Of a DNA stretch of 24,276 nt, positions 7,880 through 16,059 are shown piece after piece (the first letter of the stretch is position 1; every line of letters begins with the position of its first letter). The stretch is from an uncultured Collinsella sp. (GTDB lineage Bacteria; Actinomycetota; Coriobacteriia; Coriobacteriales; Coriobacteriaceae): assembly GCA_902496645.1 (NCBI GenBank), contig CABVBR010000019.1, positions 1-24,276 on the forward strand, given 5' to 3'. Position numbers and translations under genes: made by a program. The notes under the pieces are model-generated. The model worked only from the letters and a program-made list of their open reading frames with translations, searched no databases and had not been told where the DNA came from.

Positions 7880-9583
7880 TTATCCCAGCAGGCTCAAGCC
7901 CACGGAGACAAACGCCAGGATAACGCCGACGATGGACTCGCCGCCGAGCAGGCCGCTGGCGACAACCAGGCCCTGCTCCTGGAAGGCGGCGTCCTTGGCA
8001 GCCCTCTCCTCGTCAGAAAGACCAGCGGTGGCGTCGCGGTGAGCGGCCCACTTGTCGTAGGCGAGCTTGACGCAGGAGCCCAGGAAGGCCGTGAGCGACA
8101 TGTAGAACGGCAGGTACACGCCCAGGCCGATCATCATGGCCGGAATACCGAGCCAGTACATGACGATGCCGGCGATAAAGCCGCCGACGAACCACGGCAC
8201 GCTCGGGATACCCGAGACCATGGTGGCAACGACGCTTGCCTGCGCGGCAACGAAGCTCTTGTCGGGGCCAAAGGCGTCCGGACCATAGGCGGTGACGAGC
8301 GCGACCATGACGGCGGCGGCGACCAGGGCGCCCACGATGCCGCCGATGGCCTGGCCGATCCACTGTGCGCGCGGGTTGGTGCCCAGCACGGCGCCGGCCT
8401 TAAAGTCGTTCATGACGTCGCCCGCAAGGCCGCACGCAACGGCAACGATGCCGGCGATAAAGAACAGCTTGACCTGGGCGATCTGAGCGCAGGCTGCCAC
8501 GATGAGCATGACGATGAGGCCAAAGATCTCCATGGGGTCGATACCCGTCTGGCCGCAGCTCTGCGCGCTCATGATAGTGGTGACAAAGGTGAACAGCGTG
8601 ACGATAACGGCCGGAACGGGGCCAAGGTCGAGCACGATGGCGATGATCACGGCGATGGCGGCAGCGCCCAGGCCGATGATGCCGGCGTCGAGCTTAAGGG
8701 AGCCCGAGATGAGCGACTGCTCGTCGGTATCGGTGGAGCTGTCGGCGGCTAGACCGCGGACGATGCCGGCGACCTGCGGCAGGATGTCCTTAAGGACAAC
8801 GGCGACGCCAAAGCCCATCATGAGGCCCATACCCAGGGACTTGACGATGCCCTGTGCGGTCACGACGTCGAACAGGCCGGCAGCGGTGCCGCCGACGATG
8901 ATGCCAAAGTTGCCCAGCAGCGCGCCGGCAAACCAGAAAGCGACCGGGGCGAAGCCCACGAGGAAGCCGACGGAGAGCAGCATGGGCGAGTTGTAGATAC
9001 CAAAGGTCACGCCGGGGATGTTGAGCGTGCACAGCATGCTGGGAACAATGCCCAGGGCGTCGCGCAGCACGCTGTAGATGCCGGCGAGGGCCATGGAGCC
9101 AAAGAGCTGCTTGCCGGTCTTGCCGCCGGCCTCGGTCGCGCGCAGGGTCTGAGCTGCGGCGTTGCCGGTGGGGAACTCAAGCGCGGCGTCCACGATAAAG
9201 TGACGGTGGATGAGCGCCGTGGCGAACAGGCCCAGGATGGTGCCGGCGAGTGCCACGATAAACATGTCGAGCCAGCTGATCTGGTCGGCATAGCCCAGCA
9301 TCCAGGCGCCCGGGATGGTAAACGCCAGGCCGCCGGCGACCATGGCGCCCGCGGACATGATGGTGTGGGTGACGTTGGCCTCGTTGAGGCTGGCGTTGCC
9401 CATGAGCTTAAGGAAGAACAGCGAGATAACGGCAGCGAAGACGATCGGCCAGGGGAGTGCGCCCATCTTGAGCGCCGTGTAGGCCGAGCTTGCCGTGATA
9501 ATCACGCAGCCAAGGACGCCGATGACGACGCCGCGCAGCGTGAGTTGCCCGCGCATCGAGGCGCGGTTCGAGGGATTGCTCAT
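7880..9583 (-). CDS. OPT family oligopeptide/metal-chelate transporter
   Basis: A 567-residue integral membrane protein of the OPT/YSL superfamily (PF03169), which imports small peptides or metal chelates driven by the proton gradient. Visible features are about 14-16 hydrophobic segments, the N-terminal block VVIGVLGCVIITASSAYTAL, the NEANVTHTIMSAGAMVAGG segment, and the soluble loop ALEFPTGNAAAQTLRA typical of bacterial OPT proteins. The length is normal for a bacterial member. The ATG at 9583 is preceded by AAAGGAG at 6-base spacing. It is transcribed alone, divergent from coaX, and ends at a strong terminator. The substrate cannot be told; no amino-acid or siderophore genes sit beside it. 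Confidence 0.88.
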   Translation of the reverse strand: MSNPSNRASMRGQLTLRGVVIGVLGCVIITASSAYTALKMGALPWPIVFAAVISLFFLKLMGNASLNEANVTHTIMSAGAMVAGGLAFTIPGAWMLGYADQISWLDMFIVALAGTILGLFATALIHRHFIVDAALEFPTGNAAAQTLRATEAGGKTGKQLFGSMALAGIYSVLRDALGIVPSMLCTLNIPGVTFGIYNSPMLLSVGFLVGFAPVAFWFAGALLGNFGIIVGGTAAGLFDVVTAQGIVKSLGMGLMMGFGVAVVLKDILPQVAGIVRGLAADSSTDTDEQSLISGSLKLDAGIIGLGAAAIAVIIAIVLDLGPVPAVIVTLFTFVTTIMSAQSCGQTGIDPMEIFGLIVMLIVAACAQIAQVKLFFIAGIVAVACGLAGDVMNDFKAGAVLGTNPRAQWIGQAIGGIVGALVAAAVMVALVTAYGPDAFGPDKSFVAAQASVVATMVSGIPSVPWFVGGFIAGIVMYWLGIPAMMIGLGVYLPFYMSLTAFLGSCVKLAYDKWAAHRDATAGLSDEERAAKDAAFQEQGLVVASGLLGGESIVGVILAFVSVGLSLLG

Positions 9584-9693
9584 ATATAACTCCTTTGCGT
9601 ATATCCGCTTCCCCCGGGAGCGCCGCTACGGATACGGCGCGGGAAGTCGGGTTACCAAGGGCCGCCGCGTGAGCTCGCAAACGACCGCGCACC

Positions 9694-9699
9694 AGTATA
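9694..9699 (-). promoter_or_regulatory. Candidate -10 box for the OPT transporter
   Basis: The minus strand reads TATACT here, about 110 bases upstream of the transporter start. A -35 box is not evident, so this is a weak call. Confidence 0.3.
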
Positions 9700-9706
9700 G
9701 CGGCAA

Positions 9707-9741
9707 GGTAGCTCATTTGGGACGGGGCTTTTTTAGCTGCC
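9707..9741. repeat. GGGACGGGG hairpin element, copy 1
   Basis: GGTAGCT (9707-9713) pairs with AGCTGCC (9735-9741) around CATTTGGGACGGGGCTTTTT. Bases 9715-9738 match the reverse complement of 11289-11312 at 23 of 24 positions. It stands between two divergent genes, so it cannot be the terminator of either. Confidence 0.7.
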
Positions 9742-9771
9742 TTGGTAGTCAATTTGGGTAGGCGATATACT
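9742..9771 (+). promoter_or_regulatory. Candidate coaX promoter
   Basis: TTGGTA (9742-9747), an 18-base spacer and TATACT (9766-9771) give a reasonable sigma-70-type promoter 27 bases before the coaX start. It directly abuts hairpin copy 1. Confidence 0.45.
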
Positions 9772-9798
9772 GCTGGGCAGACGAAAGGAGCGCCGACG

Positions 9799-10650
9799 AT
9801 GCTTAATGGGTGCGCATATATATTGACGGTCGACGTGGGCAACACGTTCATTCGCTTTGGCCTGTTTGCCGAGGACTCGGCCGCGGCGCAGGAATGCCCG
9901 CTTGCGACGTGCGAGATTACGACGCCGACCCGTATTACGGCCGACGAAGCACGCATGCGTCTCGTGCAGGTCATGGGCGCGCTGGCTGCCGATGCGGGTA
10001 TGCCGGGCGCGCTTGTGCCCACGGCGGCCGTGCTGAGTTGTGTGGTGCCGGCGCTCGAGCGCCCGTGGAAGGCGGCACTTTCCCGCACCTGCACGGGGCG
10101 CGTGCTCACCGTGGGGCCGGGTCTCAAGACCGGCATGCCCGTGCACTACGACGACCCGGCCGAGATTGGCCCCGACCGCATCGCCGACGCCGTGGCGGCC
10201 CGCGCCGTCTACGGTTCGCCGTGCATCGTGATCGATCTGGGCACGACGACCAACATCGAGGTGATCGACGCGCGCGGTACCTTTGTCGGCGGCGTCATCG
10301 CACCGGGTCTGGCGCTCGGTGCCCGCTCGCTTTCGGCGGCAGCAGCGCGCCTGCCCCAGGTTGAGCCCTCGGCGCCCACGCACGTCATCGGCCGCAACAC
10401 GCGTGAGGCCATGCGCTCGGGCGTGGTCTTGGGCGAGGTGGCACGCATCGACGGCATGCTCGACATGGTGCTCGCCGAGATGCGCGCGACTAAGGCAGCG
10501 GGGGAGGGCAGCGTGCCCATCGTCATTACCGGTGACGATGCTGAGGCACTCGCAGCGCTGGTCGGCCATAGCCTGACGGTTGACGATGCACTGACGCTGC
10601 GAGGCCTGGCCGAGCTCTACCACATCAACCAAAAGCCCCGCCGCGCGTAG
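9799..10650 (+). CDS. coaX: Type III pantothenate kinase
   Basis: Phosphorylates pantothenate with ATP in the first step of coenzyme A synthesis, in the cytosol. The start is the ATG at 9799, with AAAGGAG 8 bases upstream; the longer open frame from 9742 has no such site. The 283-residue product has the ASKHA motifs of the CoaX family: DVGNT (12-16), GPDR...DAVAA (124-134), DLGTTT (146-151), GGVIAPG (164-170) and GRNT (198-201). The length is slightly above the usual 255-260. CoaX replaces the unrelated CoaA in many bacteria, so this is probably the organism's pantothenate kinase. The gene is followed after 83 bases by the dCMP deaminase, which has its own promoter-like sequence. Confidence 0.95.
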   Translation: MLNGCAYILTVDVGNTFIRFGLFAEDSAAAQECPLATCEITTPTRITADEARMRLVQVMGALAADAGMPGALVPTAAVLSCVVPALERPWKAALSRTCTGRVLTVGPGLKTGMPVHYDDPAEIGPDRIADAVAARAVYGSPCIVIDLGTTTNIEVIDARGTFVGGVIAPGLALGARSLSAAAARLPQVEPSAPTHVIGRNTREAMRSGVVLGEVARIDGMLDMVLAEMRATKAAGEGSVPIVITGDDAEALAALVGHSLTVDDALTLRGLAELYHINQKPRRA

Positions 10651-10690
10651 GGCGAGGAAGTCGGTGGGACAAACGCCCCCACCACCTACC

Positions 10691-10699
10691 TGCTACAAT
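10691..10699 (+). promoter_or_regulatory. Extended -10 promoter of the dCMP deaminase
   Basis: TGCTACAAT (TGn followed by TACAAT) lies 35 bases before the ATG at 10734. No good -35 box is seen, as is common with extended -10 promoters. Confidence 0.5.
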
Positions 10700-10733
10700 A
10701 GATCAAACTATTGCGATTACGGAGGTGTCTGGC

Positions 10734-11258
10734 ATGTCGGACGATCTTCATCAAACCGCGTCGGGCAAGCGCCGCGACGTCATTAGCTGGGACGAGTTCT
10801 TTATGAGCGTGGCCATTGCCGCGCAGCGCCGCAGCAAGGACCCCAACACGCAGGTGGGCGCGTGCATCGCCAGCACCAACCACCGCATCCTTTCGGTGGG
10901 CTACAACGGCACGCCCTCGGCGCTCAACGACGACTTTTTCCCGTGGGGAACGAGCGATGACCCGTTGCAGGACAAGCACAACTACGTGGTGCATGCCGAG
11001 GCAAACGCCGTGCTCAACTACCGCGGCTCGCTCAAAGACCTCGAGGGTTCCACGGTCTACGTCACGCTGTTCCCGTGCCACGACTGCGCCAAGATCCTGG
11101 CGCAGGTAGGTGTGGGCGAGGTTGTCTACCTGGACAACAAATACGCCGATACCGACGACGGTCGTATCAGCCGCCGCATCCTCGACTCCTGCGGCATCAG
11201 CTACCGCCAGGTTATTGTCGATGTCCATATTGGTACCGGGGCGCAGGCTCAGCAGTAG
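10734..11258 (+). CDS. dCMP deaminase family protein
   Basis: Zinc enzyme predicted to deaminate dCMP to dUMP, feeding thymidylate synthesis. I chose the ATG at 10734 because GGAGG (10721-10725) is 8 bases upstream; the GTG at 10725 overlaps that site. The 174-residue protein shows the complete cytidine-deaminase zinc site: HAE at 87-89 (His ligand and Glu proton shuttle) and PCHDC at 114-118 (both Cys ligands). The N-terminal half has the dCMP-type patterns SKDPNTQVGACI and GYNGTPSALND. It resembles the ComEB type of Gram-positive bacteria, but no competence gene is nearby. Confidence 0.92.
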   Translation: MSDDLHQTASGKRRDVISWDEFFMSVAIAAQRRSKDPNTQVGACIASTNHRILSVGYNGTPSALNDDFFPWGTSDDPLQDKHNYVVHAEANAVLNYRGSLKDLEGSTVYVTLFPCHDCAKILAQVGVGEVVYLDNKYADTDDGRISRRILDSCGISYRQVIVDVHIGTGAQAQQ

Positions 11259-11285
11259 CGTGTGCTAATGCCAACTGACGACAAA

Positions 11286-11320
11286 AGTAGCTAAAAGAGC
11301 CCCGTCCCAAATTGGCTGCT
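11286..11320. repeat. GGGACGGGG hairpin element, copy 2 (inverted)
   Basis: AGTAGCT (11286-11292) pairs with GGCTGCT (11314-11320), allowing one or two G-T pairs, around the complement of the same core as copy 1. It begins 27 bases after the deaminase stop. Together with copy 1 it brackets coaX and the deaminase in opposite orientation. Confidence 0.7.
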
Positions 11321-11391
11321 CGTGAAAGTCGTGTCCGCGCGCATGGCTGGCGCCTAAGCGGGTACATGGCTGTAGTAACATAGCCCCTGTC

Positions 11392-11407
11392 CGCGGGCGT
11401 GCCCGCG
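11392..11407 (+). other. Short GC-rich hairpin in the NFU gene leader
   Basis: CGCGGGC (11392-11398) and GCCCGCG (11401-11407) can pair, followed by TTATT. It ends 10 bases before the Shine-Dalgarno region of the next gene, so it could be a leader hairpin or a weak terminator. Confidence 0.35.
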
Positions 11408-11429
11408 TTATTGTGAGAAAGGAGCCCCT

Positions 11430-11708
11430 GTGGCTGTTAACGAAGAGCTGCTTAAGAAGGTTCTTGAGGAGATCCGCCCCAACCTGCAGGCCGATGGCGG
11501 CGATATGGAGTATGTGGGCGTCGACGACGAGGGCGTCGTCAAGCTGGAGCTGCAGGGCGCCTGCGCCGGCTGCCCCATGAGCTCGCTGACTCTGTCCATG
11601 GGTATCGAGCGCATCCTGAAGGAGCATGTGCCCGGCGTTACTCGCGTCGAGCAGGTCAATACCTCCGGCGAGGCCGACGACCTGTACGACGAGTACGCGC
11701 CGTTCTAA
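11430..11708 (+). CDS. NifU C-terminal (NFU) domain Fe-S scaffold protein
   Basis: A 92-residue single-domain NFU protein that in its family carries and delivers Fe-S clusters to client proteins. The CxxC pair is Cys45 and Cys48 in GACAGCPMSS, preceded by IRPNLQADGGDMEYV, the family signature. The domain fills most of the protein, and an acidic tail (EADDLYDEYAPF) follows. The start is GTG at 11430, supported by GAAAGGAG 5 bases upstream. There is no NifU N-terminal or 2Fe-2S domain, as is normal for the small Gram-positive type. It stands between the deaminase and lgt as a probable single gene. Confidence 0.92.
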   Translation: MAVNEELLKKVLEEIRPNLQADGGDMEYVGVDDEGVVKLELQGACAGCPMSSLTLSMGIERILKEHVPGVTRVEQVNTSGEADDLYDEYAPF

Positions 11709-11751
11709 GATGCGAAAGCTGCGGACGGCATACTCCGCATAGACGTTACGC

Positions 11752-11794
11752 CCAAATATGCGGCTGCGAGCGCAAGGCCCGCGGCCGCATTTGG
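11752..11794. other. Hairpin between the NFU gene and lgt
   Basis: CCAA plus ATGCGGCTGCG (11758-11768) pairs with CGCGGCCGCAT plus TTGG (11780-11794), with one G-T pair and a 2-base bulge. It has no T run. A smaller perfect hairpin TGCGGA/TCCGCA lies at 11720-11739. These could be the 3' end of the NFU transcript or the lgt leader. Confidence 0.45.
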
Positions 11795-11818
11795 TATGTA
11801 GGGAGTAGGAGGGTCGAC

Positions 11819-12640
11819 ATGCTCAACGACTTCTACCATATGCTTGATCCCGTCGCGATTTCGGCGGGGCCCATCACGATTTACTGGTATGGTCTGGCCT
11901 ATGTGGTCGGCGCCCTGCTCACGGCGGTCGTCATGTACCGCACGCAGCGTCGCTGGGGCTTTAACATCACGATTGACGACCTGACGAGCGTCGTGGTCGG
12001 CGTAGTCTTCGGCCTCATTATCGGTGCGCGCCTGTTCTACGTCGTCTTTTACGGTGACGGCTACTATTGGGCCCATCCGCTCGAGATCTTTGCCACCAAC
12101 GAGGGCGGCATGAGCTTCCACGGCGGTTTGGTGGGTGGCATTATCGGTGGCGTGCTCGTGTGCCGTATCTACAAGCTCGACGCGTGGACCCTGGCCGACC
12201 TTGCCGTCATCGGCGCCCCGTTGGCCCTGTGCCTGGGCCGCTGCGCCAACTTTGTCAACGGCGAACTGTGGGGCAAGCCGACCGATCTGCCTTGGGGCGT
12301 GATTTTTGGCGGCACCGCAGGCGACATGCCGCGCCATCCCTCTCAGCTCTACGAGGCATTTCTTGAGGGCATCGTGCTCTTTTGCATCCTGCAGGTGCTC
12401 AGCCGTAAAAAACCGCTGCTGCCCCAAGGCACGTTTATGGGCGTGTTTGTGATGGGCTACGGCATCGTCCGCTTCCTCGTCGAGTTCGTGCGCGTGCCCG
12501 ACGCTCAGCTGGGCTATCTGCTGGGCGGCGTCATCACCATGGGTCAGCTGTTGAGCCTGCCGCTCGTGATTGCCGGCCTTGCGCTCATCATCTTCGCCCG
12601 ACACCGCAATCGCCCCCAGCGCATCTACCTCGACGCCTAA
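11819..12640 (+). CDS. lgt: Prolipoprotein diacylglyceryl transferase
   Basis: Transfers diacylglycerol from phosphatidylglycerol to the lipobox cysteine of prolipoproteins at the cytoplasmic membrane, the first step of lipoprotein maturation. The 273-residue, seven-helix protein has every family hallmark: IYWYGLAYVVG near residue 21, GARLFYV (69-75), SFHGG with the essential His101, the signature GRCANFVNGELWG (140-152), RHPSQLYE (172-179) and VEFVR near 221. The ATG at 11819 is 5 bases from AGGAGGG. The gene ends 3 bases before a perfect 16-bp hairpin. Confidence 0.97.
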   Translation: MLNDFYHMLDPVAISAGPITIYWYGLAYVVGALLTAVVMYRTQRRWGFNITIDDLTSVVVGVVFGLIIGARLFYVVFYGDGYYWAHPLEIFATNEGGMSFHGGLVGGIIGGVLVCRIYKLDAWTLADLAVIGAPLALCLGRCANFVNGELWGKPTDLPWGVIFGGTAGDMPRHPSQLYEAFLEGIVLFCILQVLSRKKPLLPQGTFMGVFVMGYGIVRFLVEFVRVPDAQLGYLLGGVITMGQLLSLPLVIAGLALIIFARHRNRPQRIYLDA

Positions 12641-12643
12641 CCC

Positions 12644-12684
12644 AAAACCACCACAAAGGGGACAGGCACCTTTGTGGTGGTTTT
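12644..12684 (+). terminator. Terminator with 16-bp stem and GGGGACAGG core
   Basis: AAAACCACCACAAAGG (12644-12659) and its exact complement at 12669-12684 form a perfect 16-bp stem with a 9-base loop. GGGGACAGG spans the end of the left arm and the loop. It begins 3 bases after the lgt stop and separates lgt from the next gene. Confidence 0.85.
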
Positions 12685-12704
12685 CTAGAAAGGTTATTTG
12701 GACT

Positions 12705-14888
12705 GTGAAGGATTCCGACCTCTCCACAACGGCCGCGCGCGACGCCGCCCGCATCGTCTGGTTTAAGCGCTACCCCGCCAAGCAGACGCTCATCGCATTT
12801 TTGCTCGCGCTGTTGGCGACCACGGCGTTTTCCATCGACCCTGCCCCGGTGTCGAGCAACGCAGTCTTGGCGATTGACCCTAAAGCCTCAGGCATGCTGT
12901 ACGTGTGCTACGAGGTGCTCCTCTCGTTTGCCGGCCATACCGACGCAGTCATGCTGCTTGCGCTTGCCTGCCTGCTCACACTGCCGTTTCGCTACGTGTT
13001 CTTTGGCCGTGGCGACGCTTGGCGTCCCTCGGTGATCCTTCCATCGCTGTTCTTTGCCGTCTGCATGGTGTTCGGCCGCAGCTACGACCTCACCGATTCG
13101 GCCGAGATCGTGCTCGGCGACAAGGCCCGCATCATCTGCGCCTGGATCGGCGGCGCAGGCTGGATGCTCTTGGCAATCGTGGCCTTCTATCTGGCGTTTG
13201 AGTGCCTGGATTGGCTGAGCGCCCGGCGCATTCCGTTTTCGGAATCGCGCTTCGGTCGCGTATGGCGCGTGGCACACGCCGTACTCTCAAAGCATCCCTT
13301 TGCGGGTCCGTTCCTCGTACTCATGATCGCCTGGGCGCCCACACTCATCGCCTCGCTGCCCGGCCTGTTTATGGGAGACACGGGCGCGCAGATTCGCCAG
13401 TGGTTCAACTACCCCAACGGCACGAGCGACTACCTGCGTCTGCTCAATCCCAACGTACTGCTCAACGGGCATCACCCCGTGGTGCACACGGCCATTATTG
13501 GCTCATGCGTACAACTGGGACTTTCGCTGTTCAACAGCGTCAATGCGGGTCTTGCCATCTATACCTGCGCCCAGTTTGTCATCACGGCCGCCTGCATGGC
13601 CTATTCCATCTCGTCGCTGCGCAAGCTGGGCGTGAGCCTGCCGGTCCGCGGCATCATCTTGCTGTTCTTTGCGTTTATGCCGATGTTCTCCAACTACGCG
13701 GCGCTGCTCACCAAAGACGTGCTGTTTGCCGACGCGTTTTTGGTGTTGCTCGTGCAGACCGTTAAGCTCGTGGCCTGCGGTCTGCCGCGTCGTGACGCCA
13801 ATGCCGAGCGTGCGGGTGAACCGGAGCCCGTCCTTTTTGCGCGTCACGATTGGCTACTGCTCGCGCTGGGCGCTATGGGCTCCACGTTTTTGCGCAACGG
13901 CGGTCTGGTGTTTCCGCTGGCGGCATGCGTAATCGCGGCGGCATTTTGCGCCTGGGACGCTTATGCGGCTCGTCGTGCAGCCAGGCAGTCGGGTGCTGCG
14001 CCTGCGGGCGTCACCCCGCGTTTCCGCTGGGCGGGAGTTCTTGCGGTGCTCGCGCTCTGCCTTGCCTCCAATATGTACTTCACCAAGGTCTTTATGCCGG
14101 CGCATGACATCACACCTGGCTCTAAGCGTGAGATTCTCTCGATTCCGTTCCAACAGACGGCCCGCTTTGTGCAAAAACACGATGGCCTTAACTCGGGCGT
14201 CAATCCCACGGTTAAGGAGGACGGCACCATCGTGGAGGCTCCTTGCGACGGTTTGGTGACCGACGAGGAGCGCGCGGTGATCGATCGCGTTCTTAAGTAC
14301 GAAAACCTCGGTCGTCGCTACAATCCGGATAAGTCGGACGCCGTCAAGAATTGCTTTAACGAGTACGCCTCGCAGGAGGACATTCAGGCCTATTTTGAGG
14401 TGTGGGCCCAGATGTTCAAAAAGGACCCCGAGTGCTATATCTCGGCGCTTATCAATAACTACTATGGATACTTTTATCCGAGCGCGCGCGATGCCTGGGT
14501 CTACAGCACGGCGCGCAGTGCCGAGATCATGGCGCGTCCCGACAATCTCAAGTACTTCGACTTCCATCCGGTCGACAGCAAGGTCGTACGCTGGTGCGAC
14601 CACCTGATCAACTTGTACCGCGTGGCAGTGCAGCGCATCCCGTTTATCTCGCTCACCATGAGCTCGGCCACCTATGTGTGGATCATGATCGCCGTGGTGG
14701 TCTACCTGCTGCGTCGCCATTCGTGGCGCGCGCTGGCGATTTGGGTGCCGCTGCTGGGCGTGCTCGCCGTGTGCCTGATTGGTCCTTGCAACGGCTCGAC
14801 CTACATGCGCTACCTGTATCCGGTCATCGCATGCATGCCCTTTGCCATCGGCGCCACCATCACCCGCAGCGACCTCCTCTGGTCCTAA
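12705..14888 (+). CDS. DUF6020-like polytopic membrane protein
   Basis: A 727-residue membrane protein with an N-terminal cytosolic stretch, about 12 or more hydrophobic segments and a large hydrophilic part between about residues 470 and 640. The motif LPGLFMGDTGAQIRQWF followed by NGHHPVVHTAIIG (about 217-275) is like that of DUF6020 proteins, which resemble GT-C glycosyltransferases in having acidic and HHP motifs in extracytoplasmic loops. A role in cell-surface glycan assembly is an inference only. The start is placed at GTG 12705, since the upstream open frame runs back through the lgt terminator and into lgt; GAAAGG is 11 bases upstream, a rather long spacing. An ATT at 12696 is the only other nearby in-frame option. 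The gene ends 1 base before an unusual cruciform repeat. Confidence 0.75.
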   Translation: MKDSDLSTTAARDAARIVWFKRYPAKQTLIAFLLALLATTAFSIDPAPVSSNAVLAIDPKASGMLYVCYEVLLSFAGHTDAVMLLALACLLTLPFRYVFFGRGDAWRPSVILPSLFFAVCMVFGRSYDLTDSAEIVLGDKARIICAWIGGAGWMLLAIVAFYLAFECLDWLSARRIPFSESRFGRVWRVAHAVLSKHPFAGPFLVLMIAWAPTLIASLPGLFMGDTGAQIRQWFNYPNGTSDYLRLLNPNVLLNGHHPVVHTAIIGSCVQLGLSLFNSVNAGLAIYTCAQFVITAACMAYSISSLRKLGVSLPVRGIILLFFAFMPMFSNYAALLTKDVLFADAFLVLLVQTVKLVACGLPRRDANAERAGEPEPVLFARHDWLLLALGAMGSTFLRNGGLVFPLAACVIAAAFCAWDAYAARRAARQSGAAPAGVTPRFRWAGVLAVLALCLASNMYFTKVFMPAHDITPGSKREILSIPFQQTARFVQKHDGLNSGVNPTVKEDGTIVEAPCDGLVTDEERAVIDRVLKYENLGRRYNPDKSDAVKNCFNEYASQEDIQAYFEVWAQMFKKDPECYISALINNYYGYFYPSARDAWVYSTARSAEIMARPDNLKYFDFHPVDSKVVRWCDHLINLYRVAVQRIPFISLTMSSATYVWIMIAVVVYLLRRHSWRALAIWVPLLGVLAVCLIGPCNGSTYMRYLYPVIACMPFAIGATITRSDLLWS

Positions 14889-14889
14889 C

Positions 14890-14956
14890 TTGGTGCATTG
14901 GGGTCAGGTTAATCTGCACCATATTGGTGCAAACAAACCTGACCCCCTTGCACCAA
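14890..14956. repeat. Double inverted repeat with GGGGTCAGG core
   Basis: An outer stem TTGGTGCA-tt-GGGGTCAGGTT (14890-14910) pairs with 14936-14956 at 19 of 21 positions. Inside it a second perfect hairpin TGCACCA (14915-14921) / TGGTGCA (14925-14931) uses the same TGGTGCA word as the outer arms. It begins right after the DUF6020 stop and may serve as its terminator. The word TTGGTGCA or its complement occurs four times in 67 bases. Confidence 0.8.
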
Positions 14957-15086
14957 AGGGGCCATCATCACGACGCCTTCATTTTGGGGTTTATCTTGCA
15001 GGCCAGTAGGTATATCATAACGACGTTTGTTTATATTGCCCGAGCATCTGCGCTGGGCTTTAGGTCGAAACCGATAGGAGACACGT

Positions 15087-15893
15087 ATGTCCGGACACTC
15101 TAAGTGGGCCACAACCAAGCATCGTAAGGGCGCGCAGGACGCCAAGCGTTCCGCCCTCTTCTCCAAGCTCAGCCGCAACATCACCGTTGCTGCCCGTCTC
15201 GGCGGTGACCCGCTGCCCGAGAACAACGCCAGCCTCGCCGCTGCCGTTGCCAAGGCCAAGGCTCAGTCCATGCCTAAGGACAAGATCAAGTCCGCTATCG
15301 ACAAGGCTTTTGGTTCGGGTGCTGACGCCGCCGTCTACGAGAACATCGTGTACGAGGGCTACGGTCCCGCCGGTGTCGCCGTCTACGTCGACTGCCTGAC
15401 CGACAACCGCAACCGTACCGCCGCTGATGTCCGTTCCGCCTTCTCCCACGCTGGTGGCAACCTGGGCACCTCCGGCTCCGTCGCCTTCCAGTTTGAGCGT
15501 AAGGGCCAGATCGTCGTCGCCAAGGAGATCCTGGACGAGAACGCCAAGAAGGAGACCATGATCGCCAACGGTGCTGCCGGTGACGAGGATGAGTTCATGA
15601 TGGCCATCGCCGAGGCCGGTGGCGAGGACTACGAGGACGCCGGCGAGGAGTGGATCGTCTGGACTACCGCCAACGAGGTCATGGCTGTCTCCAAGGCGCT
15701 CGAGGAGCAGGGCGTCCAGGTCAAGGGCTCCGAGACCACCATGGTCCCGACTACCCCGACCGAGGTCTCCGGCGCCGACGCCAAGAAGGTTCAGCGCCTC
15801 ATCGACCGTCTTGAGGAGCTCGACGACGTCCAGGATGTTTACAGCACCATGGACATGACCGACGAGGTCATCGCTGCCCTCGAGGAGGAGTAG
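15087..15893 (+). CDS. yebC: YebC/PmpR family protein
   Basis: YebC proteins were long annotated as transcriptional regulators; recent work on relatives (YebC/YeeI, TACO1) links them to relief of ribosome stalling at polyproline. The product begins with the hallmark MSGHSKWATTKHRKG and continues with DAKRSALFSKLSRNI, NASLAAAVAKAKAQSMPKD and YEGYGPAGVAVYVDCLTDNRNRT. At 268 residues it is longer than the usual 235-250: after GQIVVAKE there is an extra segment of about 15 residues (ILDENAKKETMIANG), and the second half is very acidic. The ATG at 15087 has TAGGAG 6 bases upstream. The codons are strongly biased, which suggests high expression. The upstream 14957-15086 gap is AT-richer around TATATT (15032-15037), a possible -10 box, and holds no gene. 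Confidence 0.95.
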   Translation: MSGHSKWATTKHRKGAQDAKRSALFSKLSRNITVAARLGGDPLPENNASLAAAVAKAKAQSMPKDKIKSAIDKAFGSGADAAVYENIVYEGYGPAGVAVYVDCLTDNRNRTAADVRSAFSHAGGNLGTSGSVAFQFERKGQIVVAKEILDENAKKETMIANGAAGDEDEFMMAIAEAGGEDYEDAGEEWIVWTTANEVMAVSKALEEQGVQVKGSETTMVPTTPTEVSGADAKKVQRLIDRLEELDDVQDVYSTMDMTDEVIAALEEE

Positions 15894-15962
15894 CGCTCGC
15901 ACGGGTTAAGCCGTGCATATCTGGGCATAATGAAGCGAGCATGCAAGCCTCGTGGAATAGAT

Positions 15963-16005
15963 GAGCCGGATCCGCGTGCGTAGAGCACCGGACCCGGCTC
16001 TTTTA
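15963..16005 (+). terminator. Intrinsic terminator after yebC
   Basis: GAGCCGG-A-TCCG (15963-15974) pairs with CGGA-C-CCGGCTC (15989-16000), a 12-bp stem with one mismatch, followed by TTTTAT. Confidence 0.85.
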
Positions 16006-16059
16006 TAATGATGCGAACCGTTCTGCATTTCGAGAGCCGAGATTTGAAGGGAGCGCCGC

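Noticed and set aside
7694..8752. 352-residue plus-strand open frame opposite the OPT gene
   Set aside because: Asp/His/Gly-rich translation typical of the antisense of a GC-rich membrane protein; it also crosses the transporter's terminator.
11705..12754. 349-residue minus-strand open frame opposite lgt
   Set aside because: Antisense artefact of lgt, which is certain.
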